Part shown: positions 50,045 to 60,798 of the stretch, piece by piece
How positions within the stretch are numbered: the stretch's first letter is position 1
Layout of the letters: each line of letters begins with the position of its first letter
NCBI GenBank assembly: GCA_025403435.1
Contig: CM046345.1
Span: 14,389,930-14,453,929, forward strand
Direction of reading: 5' to 3'
DNA: 64,000 nt
Source of the DNA: Artocarpus heterophyllus
Taxonomy: Eukaryota; Streptophyta; Magnoliopsida; Rosales; Moraceae
Position numbers and translations under genes: made by a program
The notes under the pieces: model-generated
Databases searched by the model: none
Seen by the model: the letters and a program-made list of their open reading frames with translations, nothing else
What the model was told of the DNA's origin: nothing

Positions 50045-52433
50045 TATTTTTCATATCAGATTAGGTCTCCAAAATCGAAACAGAATCAAGTTCGGATCAA
50101 TATCTGATAAGATACGCGTGAAAAACGCGTAATCTTAGCTGTTGCGGTCGGCATGCCGAACTGTGAGATAGGCAGGCCGAACTGGCCAGTTCGGCAGGCC
50201 GAACTTTCTAATCGGCAGGCCGAACTGCCGAGAAAAAATCTCCGCGAATCTTTTATTTTCCACCCGAGATTCTAAAGGATAAAGTCTCAGTTTTGATTCA
50301 AATAGCCCAATAGAAAAGATATCTGATCAAAACAAACTTTATCAAGATAATCTCTAAGAAAATAAATCAATTCACAATAATTCTACAAGTTTATCTTGTT
50401 CTAATTGTCCAAAATTAAAACAACCGATAAACAGACAAGAATTATCCGAACGCCATAATTCAACAAGTTCATCTTGAACTAATTTCTTACATAATTAATT
50501 CAACCGATAAACAGACATGAATTATTTGATTCTTATAAATTTTAAACCAATCTGATAAATCCGACATAAGTCACCAATTATTGGAAAAGCACGCCGTGTC
50601 GTTACAGGATTTTGTGAGCTAACAAAGGGGACCAAAATGGACCTATAAAGTTCAAGCTCATGATAATTATGAAACCCAATATCCCAGATATACATTTCAC
50701 AATTATCAACTCCAACGCTACTCCACTAAAAGCTTGGAGCTGCACTCTCGAACTTTATAGAATTACGAAGCTCGTGTAGCTAAGTCTCCATGACATATCA
50801 TAGTGTATCGCATCCCCATATGATCATCCATAATCGGCTTAAGGACAAGTTCTGTCTTACCTTCCCGATTATTTTTATCTTACGTTCCATTGTCTCACCA
50901 TTAGAAAACTTACCATCCAAAGATAGTATACCATTCGGTTACACCTATGTATCCAAATGGTTGAGCGCTCTAGTTTTCCAATTACAGGACAACGCATATA
51001 AGAGGATATCATTACTCCTAAAGAGGAGCTATGGATTCCATATCTATGAATAACAAGTCTACGTTATCAAGAGTCATGCCTCCAACGTACCGGCATGCAT
51101 GCCACTATAGAGATGTGGGAGTCACCCATTGGTACATCAAAAGACACAAGTCGAGACAACGGGCCCATTATTCATCTCAGGATTAAGATACAATACAAAT
51201 GATTGTCTAAAGTGAATCGATTTGCCAAGACAGAATTATTAATCCAAATCAATTCACTTTATGTCCCGATCCAACACATCGTCACCTATGACAACGCGCC
51301 AATGTTTCTATTCACGGAGTCCAACTCCGATGGCCAAGACAAACCATCTCCCAAAAGGGATATAGACAACATAACAATCTTTACATGAATAAAGCGCCCA
51401 ACTTTATTCCCTCGATTGCGGATCATATATTTTAGACCATCACCTTGAGAGTCGTGTCTACCGCATAATCATCCCATCATATGCCCAACTCTTAAGGTTT
51501 AGACTGATAGTCTCAGACTACTGTTTGCTTATCATACATTCAACAAATATGAACGTAAAGAGGACAATATTTGGTATATATAAATGAATAAATTCTTTAT
51601 TGATAAAAATGTCTCCAAAAACGTATTACATTTTTACTCCTTAGAGCATACATGTCTAACACCCCCACCCCCGATGACGAGGACTAGGGCTTCGTCGGGC
51701 AAGACCCAACCCCCGTTGTCACGATAACCGTGATGGCTCCCTCAGGAGACCTTCCGAGGAGAAGAGTTAACTTTCGCCATCACATCCTTGAGCACCTCGG
51801 AGACGCGGTGCCCAACTAATCTTTTCTGTAGAACCTCCGCAGAGAGGATTTTGAGGGTTTGTTTGGCGCTGCCTTCCGCTCTACCGCCAAGGTGAGTGAT
51901 TATCCCACCCCAAGCTTTCTTTCTTTTCTTCTTTTTTCGCATGCTAAAAGTTCTGTTTTCCTCAGACATGCACCTTCTTGCACATGGCCTATTCGGTTAG
52001 GTTGAAGGAATTCAACCTGGAGAAGGAAAGACATAAGAAGACTACCCTCGACAAGGATGAGGTCGAGAAAGAGCTCGGTGCCAAGAACATCAAGCTAGAA
52101 CAAATGAAAAAGGCTCTTTCTCGGGCTGAAGAGGAGGCCAGGAAGGCAAAACGAGATGCTGATCAAGCCAGGGTGGCAGCAGAGGAGGCGTGGAATGAGG
52201 TTGGCCAATTTCAGGATGAAGCTGCCCGGCTCAGGGAGCAGCTGCAGGCTTCTCAGGCCGAGCACCAGCCCTTATGAGAAGAGCCGCCCGACCGACTTGC
52301 CCAAGCTGTGGAGGAATTCAAGGCGTCCCCAGAGTACGCTAACTACTACTATTTTGGCATGACAGACCTCAAAGACTACTTGATCGGAAGCACCCCAAGG
52401 CTGAAGGCTTCAACTGGTCGCTTATAGTCAAGC

Positions 52434-53882
52434 CAGAGCAAAGCGCAGTACAACAGCCGGGGGATGGGGAGGTCGTCAAAGTGGATGGCAAGGACGACGG
52501 GGACAAACAAGGTGGAGACAGCGGAGGGGGTGATGGTGACGCCGGGGAAGGGGCCCAAACTTAGCTTTCTCTCTATCTTTTTTTTTTTTTTGGTTTGTTT
52601 TGTTTATCCAGGCTTAGGAAGTGCCTGGTTAACTGTACCTCCCCATCACTTTTTTAATGAAAATTTTATCTTTCCAAGTTCACCACTTCTCTGATTTTTA
52701 TGTACTTCATTTTTGAAAATTTCCAAGTATGATTATTCTCAAGTAGATATTTTCATGCTTCAGGCAAGGAGTTTCTTAGGAACGAAGTTTGACCTTCGCC
52801 TCTCCGAGTTAACTAGGACCTCGGGAGGGATCAAATTAGGAACTTTTCCAAGTTAGGTGCTCCTCGAGAGGAGCATTCTTGAACTTTTGGATTCCGAGCT
52901 CACGTCTTTCAACTCTCCTTGTCGAGTTCAATAACTCGGTGACAAAGTATCTTACTTCCCAAAGGAAACTTCCTGGGAGAAGTGATTACCGAGTTTAGCT
53001 GAGTAGGAAAAGTCCATTTCTCGATCGGGTAGAGCACAACGGCACGTGATACCCTATACCCTGTCGTCCCCTAGACTTGTTTAAGTTTATGGAAACTGTT
53101 ACAAGTCTAACGTTGGTTGGACATAGTTATGCTAGGGTGACTTTGTACGAGTTGTCCGTACGGTGACAGACTAATGGTCGGCAAAATGCTGATTAGCCCC
53201 CAGTCTAGTTGGTCAGGATAACCTTCCCTCTTTAGGAGTTACGATCTCGTCCCTCGGGCTAGAGTTACGACTTCCCTCTTCGGGACTTGTTTTTTCCTTA
53301 AACACATATTGCTCGACAGAACAGTGTAGGAATTTACATTTCATTGATGTATAGTATTTACATTCCAGTCCTATTTAGAAGGCCTAGTTATAAAAAGAAT
53401 ACAACCAGAGGTCAAAAAGGATTTCTGGCGTCGACTAACAAAAGAATCTCTTCAGGAGCTCGGCATTCTAAGAATGACTGAGCAAGTTGCCATCAATGTC
53501 AGATAGTCTATAGGTGCCTGGTCGGATAATTCCGACGACCTTGTACGGCCCGTCCTATTTTAGACCAAAGGACCCCACCTCAAGCTGCTGAATGTGACCT
53601 TTTTAAGCACCAAATCCCTAACCTTGAAGCTTCTCGGTTGAACCTGCTTGTTGTAATACCGAGAAAGACTTGATTTTGAGCTACGTTATAGATTGCTGCC
53701 CAATTCCTTTTTTCCTCAAGCAAGTCCAGCTCAGACATCATGACCTCGATGTTTCAAATTTTGTCATAATGTTCAACCCTAAAACTCGGTAGTCCCACCT
53801 CCACCGGGATGACTACTTCCGCTCCGTACATGAGCGAGAATGGGGTCTCTCTAGTAGCTGTTCGAGCAGTTGTTCGGTAAGC
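52434..53882. other. Non-coding spacer of the Tat-like element
   Basis: It lies between the end of the antisense ORF and the end of pol. A T-run at 52580-52591 is followed by AT-rich then GC-balanced sequence. The distal part (53500-53880) reads on the minus strand as continuation of integrase with many breaks. No separate gene. Confidence 0.5.
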
Positions 53883-56800
53883 CTAAAGCACTTTTAGGAG
53901 CTCATCGATCCATGCTCCCTTGAGGCCTTCAAGTTTTTTTTTCATGTTGTCCTTGATTGTCTTGTTGATAGCTTCTAGCTGCCCGTTTCTCTGAGGGTAG
54001 CTTGGAGAGGAGAAAACTTTCTTAATTCCAAGCTGCTCACACAAGCAGAGGAGGCCTGATGATTCGAACTGCTTCGCATTGTTGGTCACTATGGTATACG
54101 GGATTTCAAACCGGCAAATAATGTTTTTCCAAACAAAGTTAGTACACTTTGCCTCGGTTATGTTGGTGCATGGCTCTGCCTCGACCTATTTGGTGAGGTA
54201 GTCAATGGCCACAATACAGTACTTGAATTATCATCGGGCTTGGGGAATGGGCTCAATCAAATCAATAGCCCACTTGACAAATGACCACACCTATGTCACT
54301 AAGGTGAGGGGCTTGGCATGGTGTCCAGGCACCCTCATGAATTACTAGCACTTGAGGCATTTCTGCGTGAAGTCCTTATAGTTATTCTCCATGGTTGGCC
54401 AGTAGTAGCCCTACTGAAGACATTTTTGAGCCAAGGATCGCCCGTCGAAATGGTTACCATATAGGCCTTCATGGATCTTCTTCATTAGATATTCGGCTTT
54501 TTTGGACCCGACGCACTTTAGACACAACGTAGTGTGGCCTCGCCAGTATACTTTTTTGCCATTCATTGAATACTGGGCCGAGTTGTTGCGAATCCAGCTT
54601 GCCTTTTCTCGGTCGTTGGGCAATTCGGCTACGGTTAGGTATCGGATGATCGGGTCCATCCAAGTGGTTTCTTGTTCTTTGGTTACACACGCTATTTCTT
54701 TGTTAATGCTTGGCTCGGTTAACCTTTCAATAGGGACCGAAGCTAGGTCACTGTCACCAAGACCCAAGGCTAGCCAGCAAGCGTATCAGTCTCTAAGTTT
54801 TTCTATTTGGGGATTTGCCTGAATGAGTAAGACTTAAACTGTCTGAGCAACGTCTTGACCTCTTGTAAATATGTAGCCATTGACTCTATTCGGGCTTGAA
54901 ATACCCTAGTTACTTTTTGGACAACTAGCATTGAATCGCTATGGATGATGATGCGATCTACCCCGAGATCTCTGGCGATTCTCAATTCGGCCAGGAGTGC
55001 TTTGTATTCCGCCTCATTGTTAGAGGCCTTGAAGTCGAATCGAAGTGCGTAGATTGCTTTGTATCCTTCTAGGCTTGTCAATACCAGCCCGACGCCTGAA
55101 CCTTCCATGCAGGAGGATCCATCAACAAAAAGCTTCCATTCTGGTTCTGACGTTGTAGGACCTTCGCTACAGCTGGAGGCATCTTGTACTTCCACGGATG
55201 CCTTCTTAGCCAGTGGTGTGCCTTGCTCGGTATCGGTGAACTCAACGAAAAAATCTACAAGGGCCTGAGCCTTGATGGCTGTCCTTGGCACAAAATGGAT
55301 CTCATACTGGTCAAGCTCGACCGATCATTTGGCCATCCATCCTGATATTTTTGAGCTTTGAAATACTTGCCGGAGAGGGAACTTTGTTGGGACCCGTATC
55401 ATGTGGCCTTGGAAGTAGGGCCGCAGCTTCCAAGCAGAGGTGACTATTGCAAATGCCAACTTTTCAAGTGGGGGGTAGCACTCCTCGGCACCCTAGAATG
55501 CATGGCTTGTATAGTAGATGGGCTTTTAGACTCCATCTTCTTCTCGAACAAGGACCGAGCTTACGGCCATCTCGGACACGGCAAGGTAGGTGGACAATAT
55601 TTCTCCTAGTAAAGGTTTGGACAGGAGCGGGGGTGTGGCTAAGTACTTTTTCAAATTCTGAAAGGCTTCTTCATACTCCCTGCTCCACTTAAACCTCCCC
55701 TTGAGTGCCTTAAAAAATGGGTGGCACTTGTCGGTAGACTGGGGGACAAATCTGGAGAGAGCTGCTATTATGAAAGTAAGTTTCTGCACCTCTTTTACAG
55801 TTCGAGGTGAATGCATGTTAATAACTGCTTGAGCCTTAGTTGGATTAACCTCTATGCCTCGTTGATTGACTAAAAATCTGAGAAACTTGCCCAAACTAAC
55901 CCCAAACGCACATTTTGTCGGGTTGAGTTTCATCCTATATTCTCAGAGAATGTTAAAGCTTGCTCGAAGATCAGCCATGTGATTCACTGCTCGGACTGAT
56001 TTAACTAGCATATCGTCCATGTAGACCTCCATTGTTTTGCCGATCAGCAGAGCAAACATCTTATTAACTAGGTGCTGGTAGGTTGCCCTGGCATTCTTTA
56101 ACCCGAAGGGTATTACCACGTACCAGTAAAGCCCTTGGTAGGTAACGAAATCTGTCTTTATTTGGTCTTCCTCGGCCATACTTATCTAGTTATACCTGGA
56201 ATAGGCATCCATGAAGCTGAGCAGTTCGTGGCCGGCCGTGGCATCGACGAGCTGGTCTATTCGGGGAAGTGGAAAGTAGTCTTCGGATAGGCCTTATTCA
56301 GGTCGATGTAGTCTATACAAAATCGCCATTTTCCATTCGCCTTTTTGACGAGGACAACGTTCGCTAACCATTCCAGATACTTGACCTTTAGGATGAATCC
56401 TGCTTTTAGGAGCTTCTGGACCTCTTCATTGATAGCCGCGTATCTTTCTGGATTGAAGGCCTTTCTCTTCTACATCATCGGTTTGTGACCGGGTCAAACA
56501 TTGAGCCAGTGACAGATTACACTTGGATCAATACCGGGCATGTCTTCATGAGACCACACAAACACGTCCCAATACTCAGTAAGGAGCCCCTCAAGGTCGG
56601 CCCGAATCTCAGGTCGTAGCTGGGATCCGAGTTGGATAGTGCGCTCAGGGTATGCAAGGTCTAGGCTGAACGGCACTAAGTCCTCGACTGGAGTAGCCCT
56701 TACCTCTTCCTTGGGCATTCAGGGGTCGAGATCAGATAGCATCTTGGGCTCAAGGTCGACGGGAAACTCTATCTCGTCAGCCTTGTAAATGGTCAAGATG

Positions 56801-57350
56801 TTTAACTACAAGGCCGATGCCGCTCTAACAACATTGGCATAGCAAGCTCGGGAGTCTCTCTGTGATGACCGGATTACTCCAACCCTATTCTCCGTTGGGA
56901 ATTTCATTGCCAAGTGATAAGTGGAGACTACAGCCTTCAATGCGTTTAATGTCGGGCAACCGATGATGATATTATACTGGGAGAGTTTGTCGATGACCAG
57001 AAAGTAGACGACGCATGTGACCCGAGTAGTAGCACCCCCCCGAAGGTCACCAGCAGGCCAACCTTGCCTACGGCTCGGACGTATTTTCCCGTGAAGCCAT
57101 AAAGCAGGGCCTGGACCAGGACTAAGGTAGCATTGTTGATCTTTAATTTATCGTAAACTTGCTTGAATAGGATGTCAGCTAAGCTACCATTGTCAATCAG
57201 CACTCGCCGGACTATGTTGTTGGTGATGTGCAGCTCGCACATAAGAGCGTCGTTATGCGGATGAATTAATCTATCAGCCTCCTCCTTAGTGAAGGTGATT
57301 GGTGTGTCTTGTTGGCGATAGATCTTGTTTACATGCTCGAACATGTTGAC
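53883..57350 (-). pseudogene. Tat-like pol: protease, RT, RNase H, integrase (broken)
   Basis: In minus-strand order: protease (RRVLIDNGSLADILF, about 57210-57160); the RT N-terminus (QLRPEIRADLEGLLTEYWDVF, within 56718-56494, quoted in part); RT core (WYVVIPFGLKNARATYQHLV and VYMDDMLVKS, 56179-55943); the RT thumb and first RNase H (ALKGRFKW, 55933-55526); a second RNase H-like domain (LFVDGSSCMEGSG, ASNNEAEYKAL, 55291-54803), which is characteristic of the Tat lineage; the integrase zinc-finger region (54767-54411); and the integrase core (SSPSYPQRNGQLE, 54089-53883). Each fragment is open but they lie in different frames separated by stops, so no polyprotein can be made. Confidence 0.88.
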
Positions 57351-57503
57351 GAACTCGCCTCGTTCGACAAACAGAGCTTTTTGGATGTAAGCCTGCCGCC
57401 CACTCGACGTGTCCCCAATGACAGGCCCTCCGAAAATCGTGTGAATGATGTTCGGGGATTCTGGAGTTTTCCCACCGTCATTACATGGGCAGTTCGATGA
57501 GTC

Positions 57504-58513
57504 TCAGCTCGACGAGTCATTCTTCCCAGTTGTGGAGCTCGGAGTTAAGATTCGCTTAATGAATTCCCTTAGGTGTCCGTCTCGGACCAGCCTCTCAATT
57601 TGGTCCTTTAGCTGAATACATTCGGGGGTGTTGTGCCCCATGTCCTTGTGGAACTCACAATACCTGTTTTGATCCCGCTTCGCCCTACTGCCCTTAAGCT
57701 TAGGCGGCGCTACCAGTAAGTTCCTCCCGCTCACTTGGGCGAGCACTTCATCGATGCTTGCTACTAGGGGTGTGTAGTTTTGGAACTTCTTAATCGGCGT
57801 CTTTGGCTTCTCGGGTTTCTTTTCTTTCTTATGTTTCTTGTTCTGCTCGACATTGGTCTGTTTTGGCGCTTTCTTCTGCTTCTTCTCTTTCTTCATCCCA
57901 CTGGTGCTAGCCTTCTCTTTACAGCTCTTCATGTAGTCGCGTTGGTGTTCCTTTGCATGTAGCCAAGCATCTGTGAAAACGTGCTTGGTTGTTCAAACGC
58001 CAGTGACCAAGTAAGCTTTTCGTCTCAAAGACCCCCAACAAAAGCATGCCTGAGGGTCTCATCTTCGACATGCTTTACTTCGAGGGTTGCTCGGGTAAAC
58101 CTGTTTATGTAGTCCCTGACATTGCCCTCGCCTTGCTTGACAGCGTACAAGTAGGTAATTTCCTTCCTCCTTGTCTTGATGATGGAAAAGGCTGCTAAAA
58201 AGGCATTCGAGAGCTACCAAAAAGATGTGATGGAGGCTAGCTCGAGTAACCGGAACCACTGTCGAGCTGGTCTGGTAAGGGTCAGTGAAAAGGCCTTACA
58301 CATTGCTACATCGCTGGCATTTTGAAGGAGCATGTGTCCTCGGTATAACTCAACATGCTCATCCGCATGCGCGGTCCCATCACAGGCTTTGATTTGCGGG
58401 ACCTTAAATTTGGGCAACATAGGGGCTCGCATTATAGCATATAGGAATGGCAGGTCTAGGGCACCTACGTCATCCAAGCCAAAGCGATTATTGCGAATCT
58501 GTCGATTTGGCAC
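57504..58513 (-). pseudogene. Tat-like gag (broken)
   Basis: 58513-58214 carries the capsid part (MLPKFKVPQIKACDG, DVAMCKAFSLTLTRPARQWF). A frameshifted stretch follows to about 58059. 57932-57504 holds a Lys-rich linker and the nucleocapsid-like motif YCEFHKDMGHNTPECIQLK, the zinc-knuckle variant usual in Tat gag. It would form the virus-like particle; it is non-functional here. Confidence 0.85.
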
Positions 58514-59174
58514 TGTAACTCCCTAAACTAGTGACTATTTGTATCTTTAGGTAGTTCAACCCTGTAAGGTGCTCCACCCTCCACGCGGTCACTTGCCCTG
58601 GGTTGGCGACCTTGGTGTGCTTCTCTTTGACATCCGAGTAGGTCAAACACGGATGCTCGGGAACCTTGTGGTGATGGAACCCTTGCTCCCTACGGTCCTA
58701 GTCGACCTTCTTGGACAAGTTTGTTGTTAGTTGAGACACCATGTGTAGAGCCTCTAGAGCATTCAGAATCAACGTCGTTAGGGTCGGCAACATCCTGTCC
58801 TGCTCGACCTCTAGCCTGGTCAGCCAGGGCCGGAGGTGGGAGGCCGGGTGCCACCTGTCGCTGTGCTTGCTGCGCAAGCTGCTGAGTTAGTATATGTACA
58901 GCATTCGTTAGTTCACAAATTGGATCCTAGTCGATTGAGTCCTGCACGTGTTCGGCCCTTGCCATGCTTCCTTGCCCCCGGATCTAGATCTTGCAGCTTG
59001 TGGGCAGCCCCTAGGTCTAGTTAGATTTTGGTGTCGGCTTCAAGCATCTCCCGACCCCTCCTATCGGGCAACGTCGTCTCAGCCATTACCTCAAGTCACA
59101 TCTCGGCTTGGAGGTTAGACTTGTGGCTGGTAAACTTAAGTGAAGGCATAGGTGCCCTCCTTTTAGCGCCAAAA
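58514..59174 (-). other. Leader of the Tat-like element with primer-binding-like site
   Basis: Immediately inside the 5' LTR the minus strand reads TTT then TGGCGCTAAAAGGAGGGC (59171-59154), a TGG-initial primer binding site. I cannot assign its tRNA with certainty. The remainder is untranslated leader, moderately GC-rich, with no intact ORF. Confidence 0.6.
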
Positions 59175-59816
59175 TGTTGATGCTTATCAGAGTTTAGCGT
59201 CGGATCAACACCACGTGCAGCTGCCCACATCGGATGGCTCTTCCCTATTTGACTCTGCCTGATCGGGTAGTCCTGCAACAAGAGGAGGGACGCTGCAGAG
59301 ATAAGAAGAGGTAGGTCAATCAATAGACAAGGGCTCTCCAATGCTCAAGGCAGGGGTTGCTCGGTAGAGAACAAGAACTCGTTAGATGGGAATGAGCATG
59401 CATGCTAGGATGTAATAAATGCATCCTATTTATAGGCCACCACTTGGACCGGGTGTTAGGTGGGTTTTGCCTACAACCCGAGTGTCACATCAAGGTATGT
59501 CAGATGGTAGGGGACAAGTGTCGCCTCTCTCCACCGGTGGATTGCATCCCATCCGACGGTGAGTTGTTTGCCATCTGTTGGCTAAAGATGGCAAGTAGCA
59601 ACCCACTTTCAAATGGGAAGAGTTCGACCCAAGCTGGTACTCAATCCGAGGAGGCAACCTATTGAGGTGCGGCCTAGGAGACCCTGAAAAGCATCTCGGA
59701 CAAGAGATTTAGGCTCATCGGGATAAGTAGTATCCTCCCCCATAGCTTTGCCAAGCTGTTTGGCTGATTACCTGGAGTATGGCTCCTCGACAATGGCGCC
59801 GAGCTCACCCTCAACA
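59175..59816 (-). repeat. 5' LTR of the Tat-like element
   Basis: 642 bp, TGTTGATGCTTATCAG to CACCCTCAACA, followed by the target duplication GTTTC. It differs from the 3' LTR at many positions, so this element is considerably older than the copia inside it. Confidence 0.92.
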
Positions 59817-60177
59817 GTTTCTATTCACGGAGTCTACTTCTGATGGTCAAGACAAACCATCTCCTGTTAGGGATATAGACAATATAATAATCTTTACATG
59901 AATAAAGCATCCAACTTTATTTGCTTGATTGCGAATCTTATGATTTAGACCATCAACTTTAAGAATTGTGTCTTTTACATAATCTGTCTATTATATGCCA
60001 AATTCTTAAAGGTTTAGACTAATAATCTCATACTTTTATTTTCTTAACATATATTCAATAAATATGAACGTAAAGAGGACAAGATTTGATATATAAATAA
60101 TAAATAAATTCTTTATTGATAAAAATATATCCAAAAACATATTATATTTTTACTTCTTAGGGCATATATGTACAACA

Positions 60178-60798
60178 TTGTTGACTTTCATAGGTACAAG
60201 TATATGAAAAAACAGTTAGAATTTAAAAAGAGTCAAGTTCTTAAAACTTACAGTTTAGCCCATATTAAACCATCATCATCATTTTAAACAATTTGTTTAT
60301 TTCGCATATCAAAAACTAGGTCCAATTAGCTCATAGGTGCAAAACGACCAAAACCTAATGTACCAAATGACTTGTAAACAAAAAATTAAAAATAAAATAA
60401 AAATAAAAGTCTACGCCAACGGAAATCGCAAACGCAAAAGGGCATAAACCCACAGAGAAACACATTTGGCGCGAGCGCACCAATTTCTTTACCTCTTAAC
60501 AGATCGAAAAAGGGAACCAAGGAAGACTTTGCCGCCAAAACTTAAAAAACGAATTAATTGCAAAAAAAAAAAATAAAAATGAAAAAAAGGGGTAAAAAAA
60601 ATTTCGATTTCCAAAACCTTCAAATTAATTTGCGGGAAACTAATTCAAAGGAGCGCAAACATTCCCGCCAAGCCGACGAATACAAAAACCCATTTCTCAC
60701 AACTCTCCAACCTCCATATTTTTCCCCTCACTCACGTTTGTTTCTCACCCATTTTCTCTTTCTTTCCTTCCAAACAACTTCCAGTGAAGAAGAAAAAG
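60178..60798 (+). promoter_or_regulatory. RPA1 upstream region with four E2F-type sites
   Basis: The region between the nest edge and the RPA1 start. Sites: TTTGGCGCG (60465-60473), GCCGCCAAAA (60531-60540, reverse TTTTGGCGGC), TTTGCGGGAAA (60629-60639) and TTCCCGCCAA (60662-60671, reverse TTGGCGGGAA). All fit the plant E2F consensus TTTSSCGC or its looser form. Plant DNA replication genes are commonly driven by E2F at G1/S. The start of transcription is not mapped; the last two sites may lie close to it. Confidence 0.7.

Larger units (their letters stand above)
26590..51661 (-). mobile_element. Young Ty1/copia retrotransposon interrupted by a 15.7-kb block
   Basis: Outer ends are TGTTGGAAACAAAG (26590) and CATGTCTAACA (51661), with the duplication CCCCC at 26585-26589 and 51662-51666. 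Transcription is on the minus strand. The 3' LTR (26590-28624) is whole. The 5' LTR survives as 34256-34311 and 50052-51661. The long 5' LTR part aligns to 27015-28624 over 1610 bp with no gap and about six substitutions, so the insertion is recent. gag-pol has a single in-frame stop. It landed in the antisense ORF of the Tat-like element. The lineage is not decided. Confidence 0.92.
34256..51661 (-). repeat. 5' LTR of the young copia, in two pieces
   Basis: 34256-34311 matches the first 56 bases of the 3' LTR (26590-26645) exactly. 50052-51661 matches 27015-28624. The intervening 369 bp of LTR (26646-27014) are absent and 15.7 kb of other DNA lies in their place. The CCCCC target duplication at the far end proves both pieces belong to one insertion. 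Confidence 0.88.
22987..52433 (+). pseudogene. Antisense accessory ORF of the Tat-like element, three pieces
   Basis: The pieces are 22987-24590, 26566-26589 and 51662-52433, on the strand opposite to gag-pol. A start at 22987 opens MSDLSNSQNV, but stops follow (first near 23152). Near 23610-23760 is a segment reading PPEGFITLYMEFF, HPFLRRALNDL and CPAQLNPNNYRSL. This matches what I know as the putative gypsy-type transposon domain (Pfam Transposase_28) common in plant Tat elements. Further on is WKYEWFYVRGNYL. After the insertions, 51978-52277 encodes a strongly charged coiled coil (KELGAKNIKLEQMKKAL, then Glu/Ala/Arg heptads), then a tail with FKASPEYANYYYFG. Its function in retrotransposons is unknown. 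It was broken by point mutations and by the solo LTR and copia insertions. Confidence 0.6.
21964..59816 (-). mobile_element. Tat-like Ty3/gypsy retrotransposon, about 10.8 kb without nested insertions
   Basis: The element is flanked by GTTTC at 21959-21963 and 59817-59821 and by two LTRs of about 640 bp. Removing the solo LTR at 24591 and the copia at 26590, each with one target-duplication copy, leaves roughly 10.8 kb. gag and pol run on the minus strand, so 59175-59816 is the 5' LTR and 21964-22600 the 3' LTR. Between pol and the 3' LTR, on the opposite strand, lies an additional ORF, an arrangement known from several Tat-lineage elements. All coding parts carry stops and frameshifts, so it is not autonomous. 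Confidence 0.9.
20303..60177 (-). mobile_element. Old solo copia LTR, split by the Tat-like element
   Basis: The two halves are 20303-21963 and 59822-60177; joined at GTTTC they align end to end with the young copia LTR at 26590-28624, clearly diverged by substitutions and small indels. The left end is TGTTGGAAAAACAG, the right end TGTACAACA. Flanks TTATT (20298-20302) and TTGTT (60178-60182) are a target duplication with one mismatch. No internal sequence is present. It is the outermost shell of the nest and ends about 290 bp before the first E2F site of the RPA1 promoter. The palindrome array near 20812-20890 is recognisable but eroded. Confidence 0.85.

Noticed and set aside
54502..54822. 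Plus-strand ORFs over the Tat-like pol
   Set aside because: Antisense to integrase and RNase H motifs; no independent evidence.
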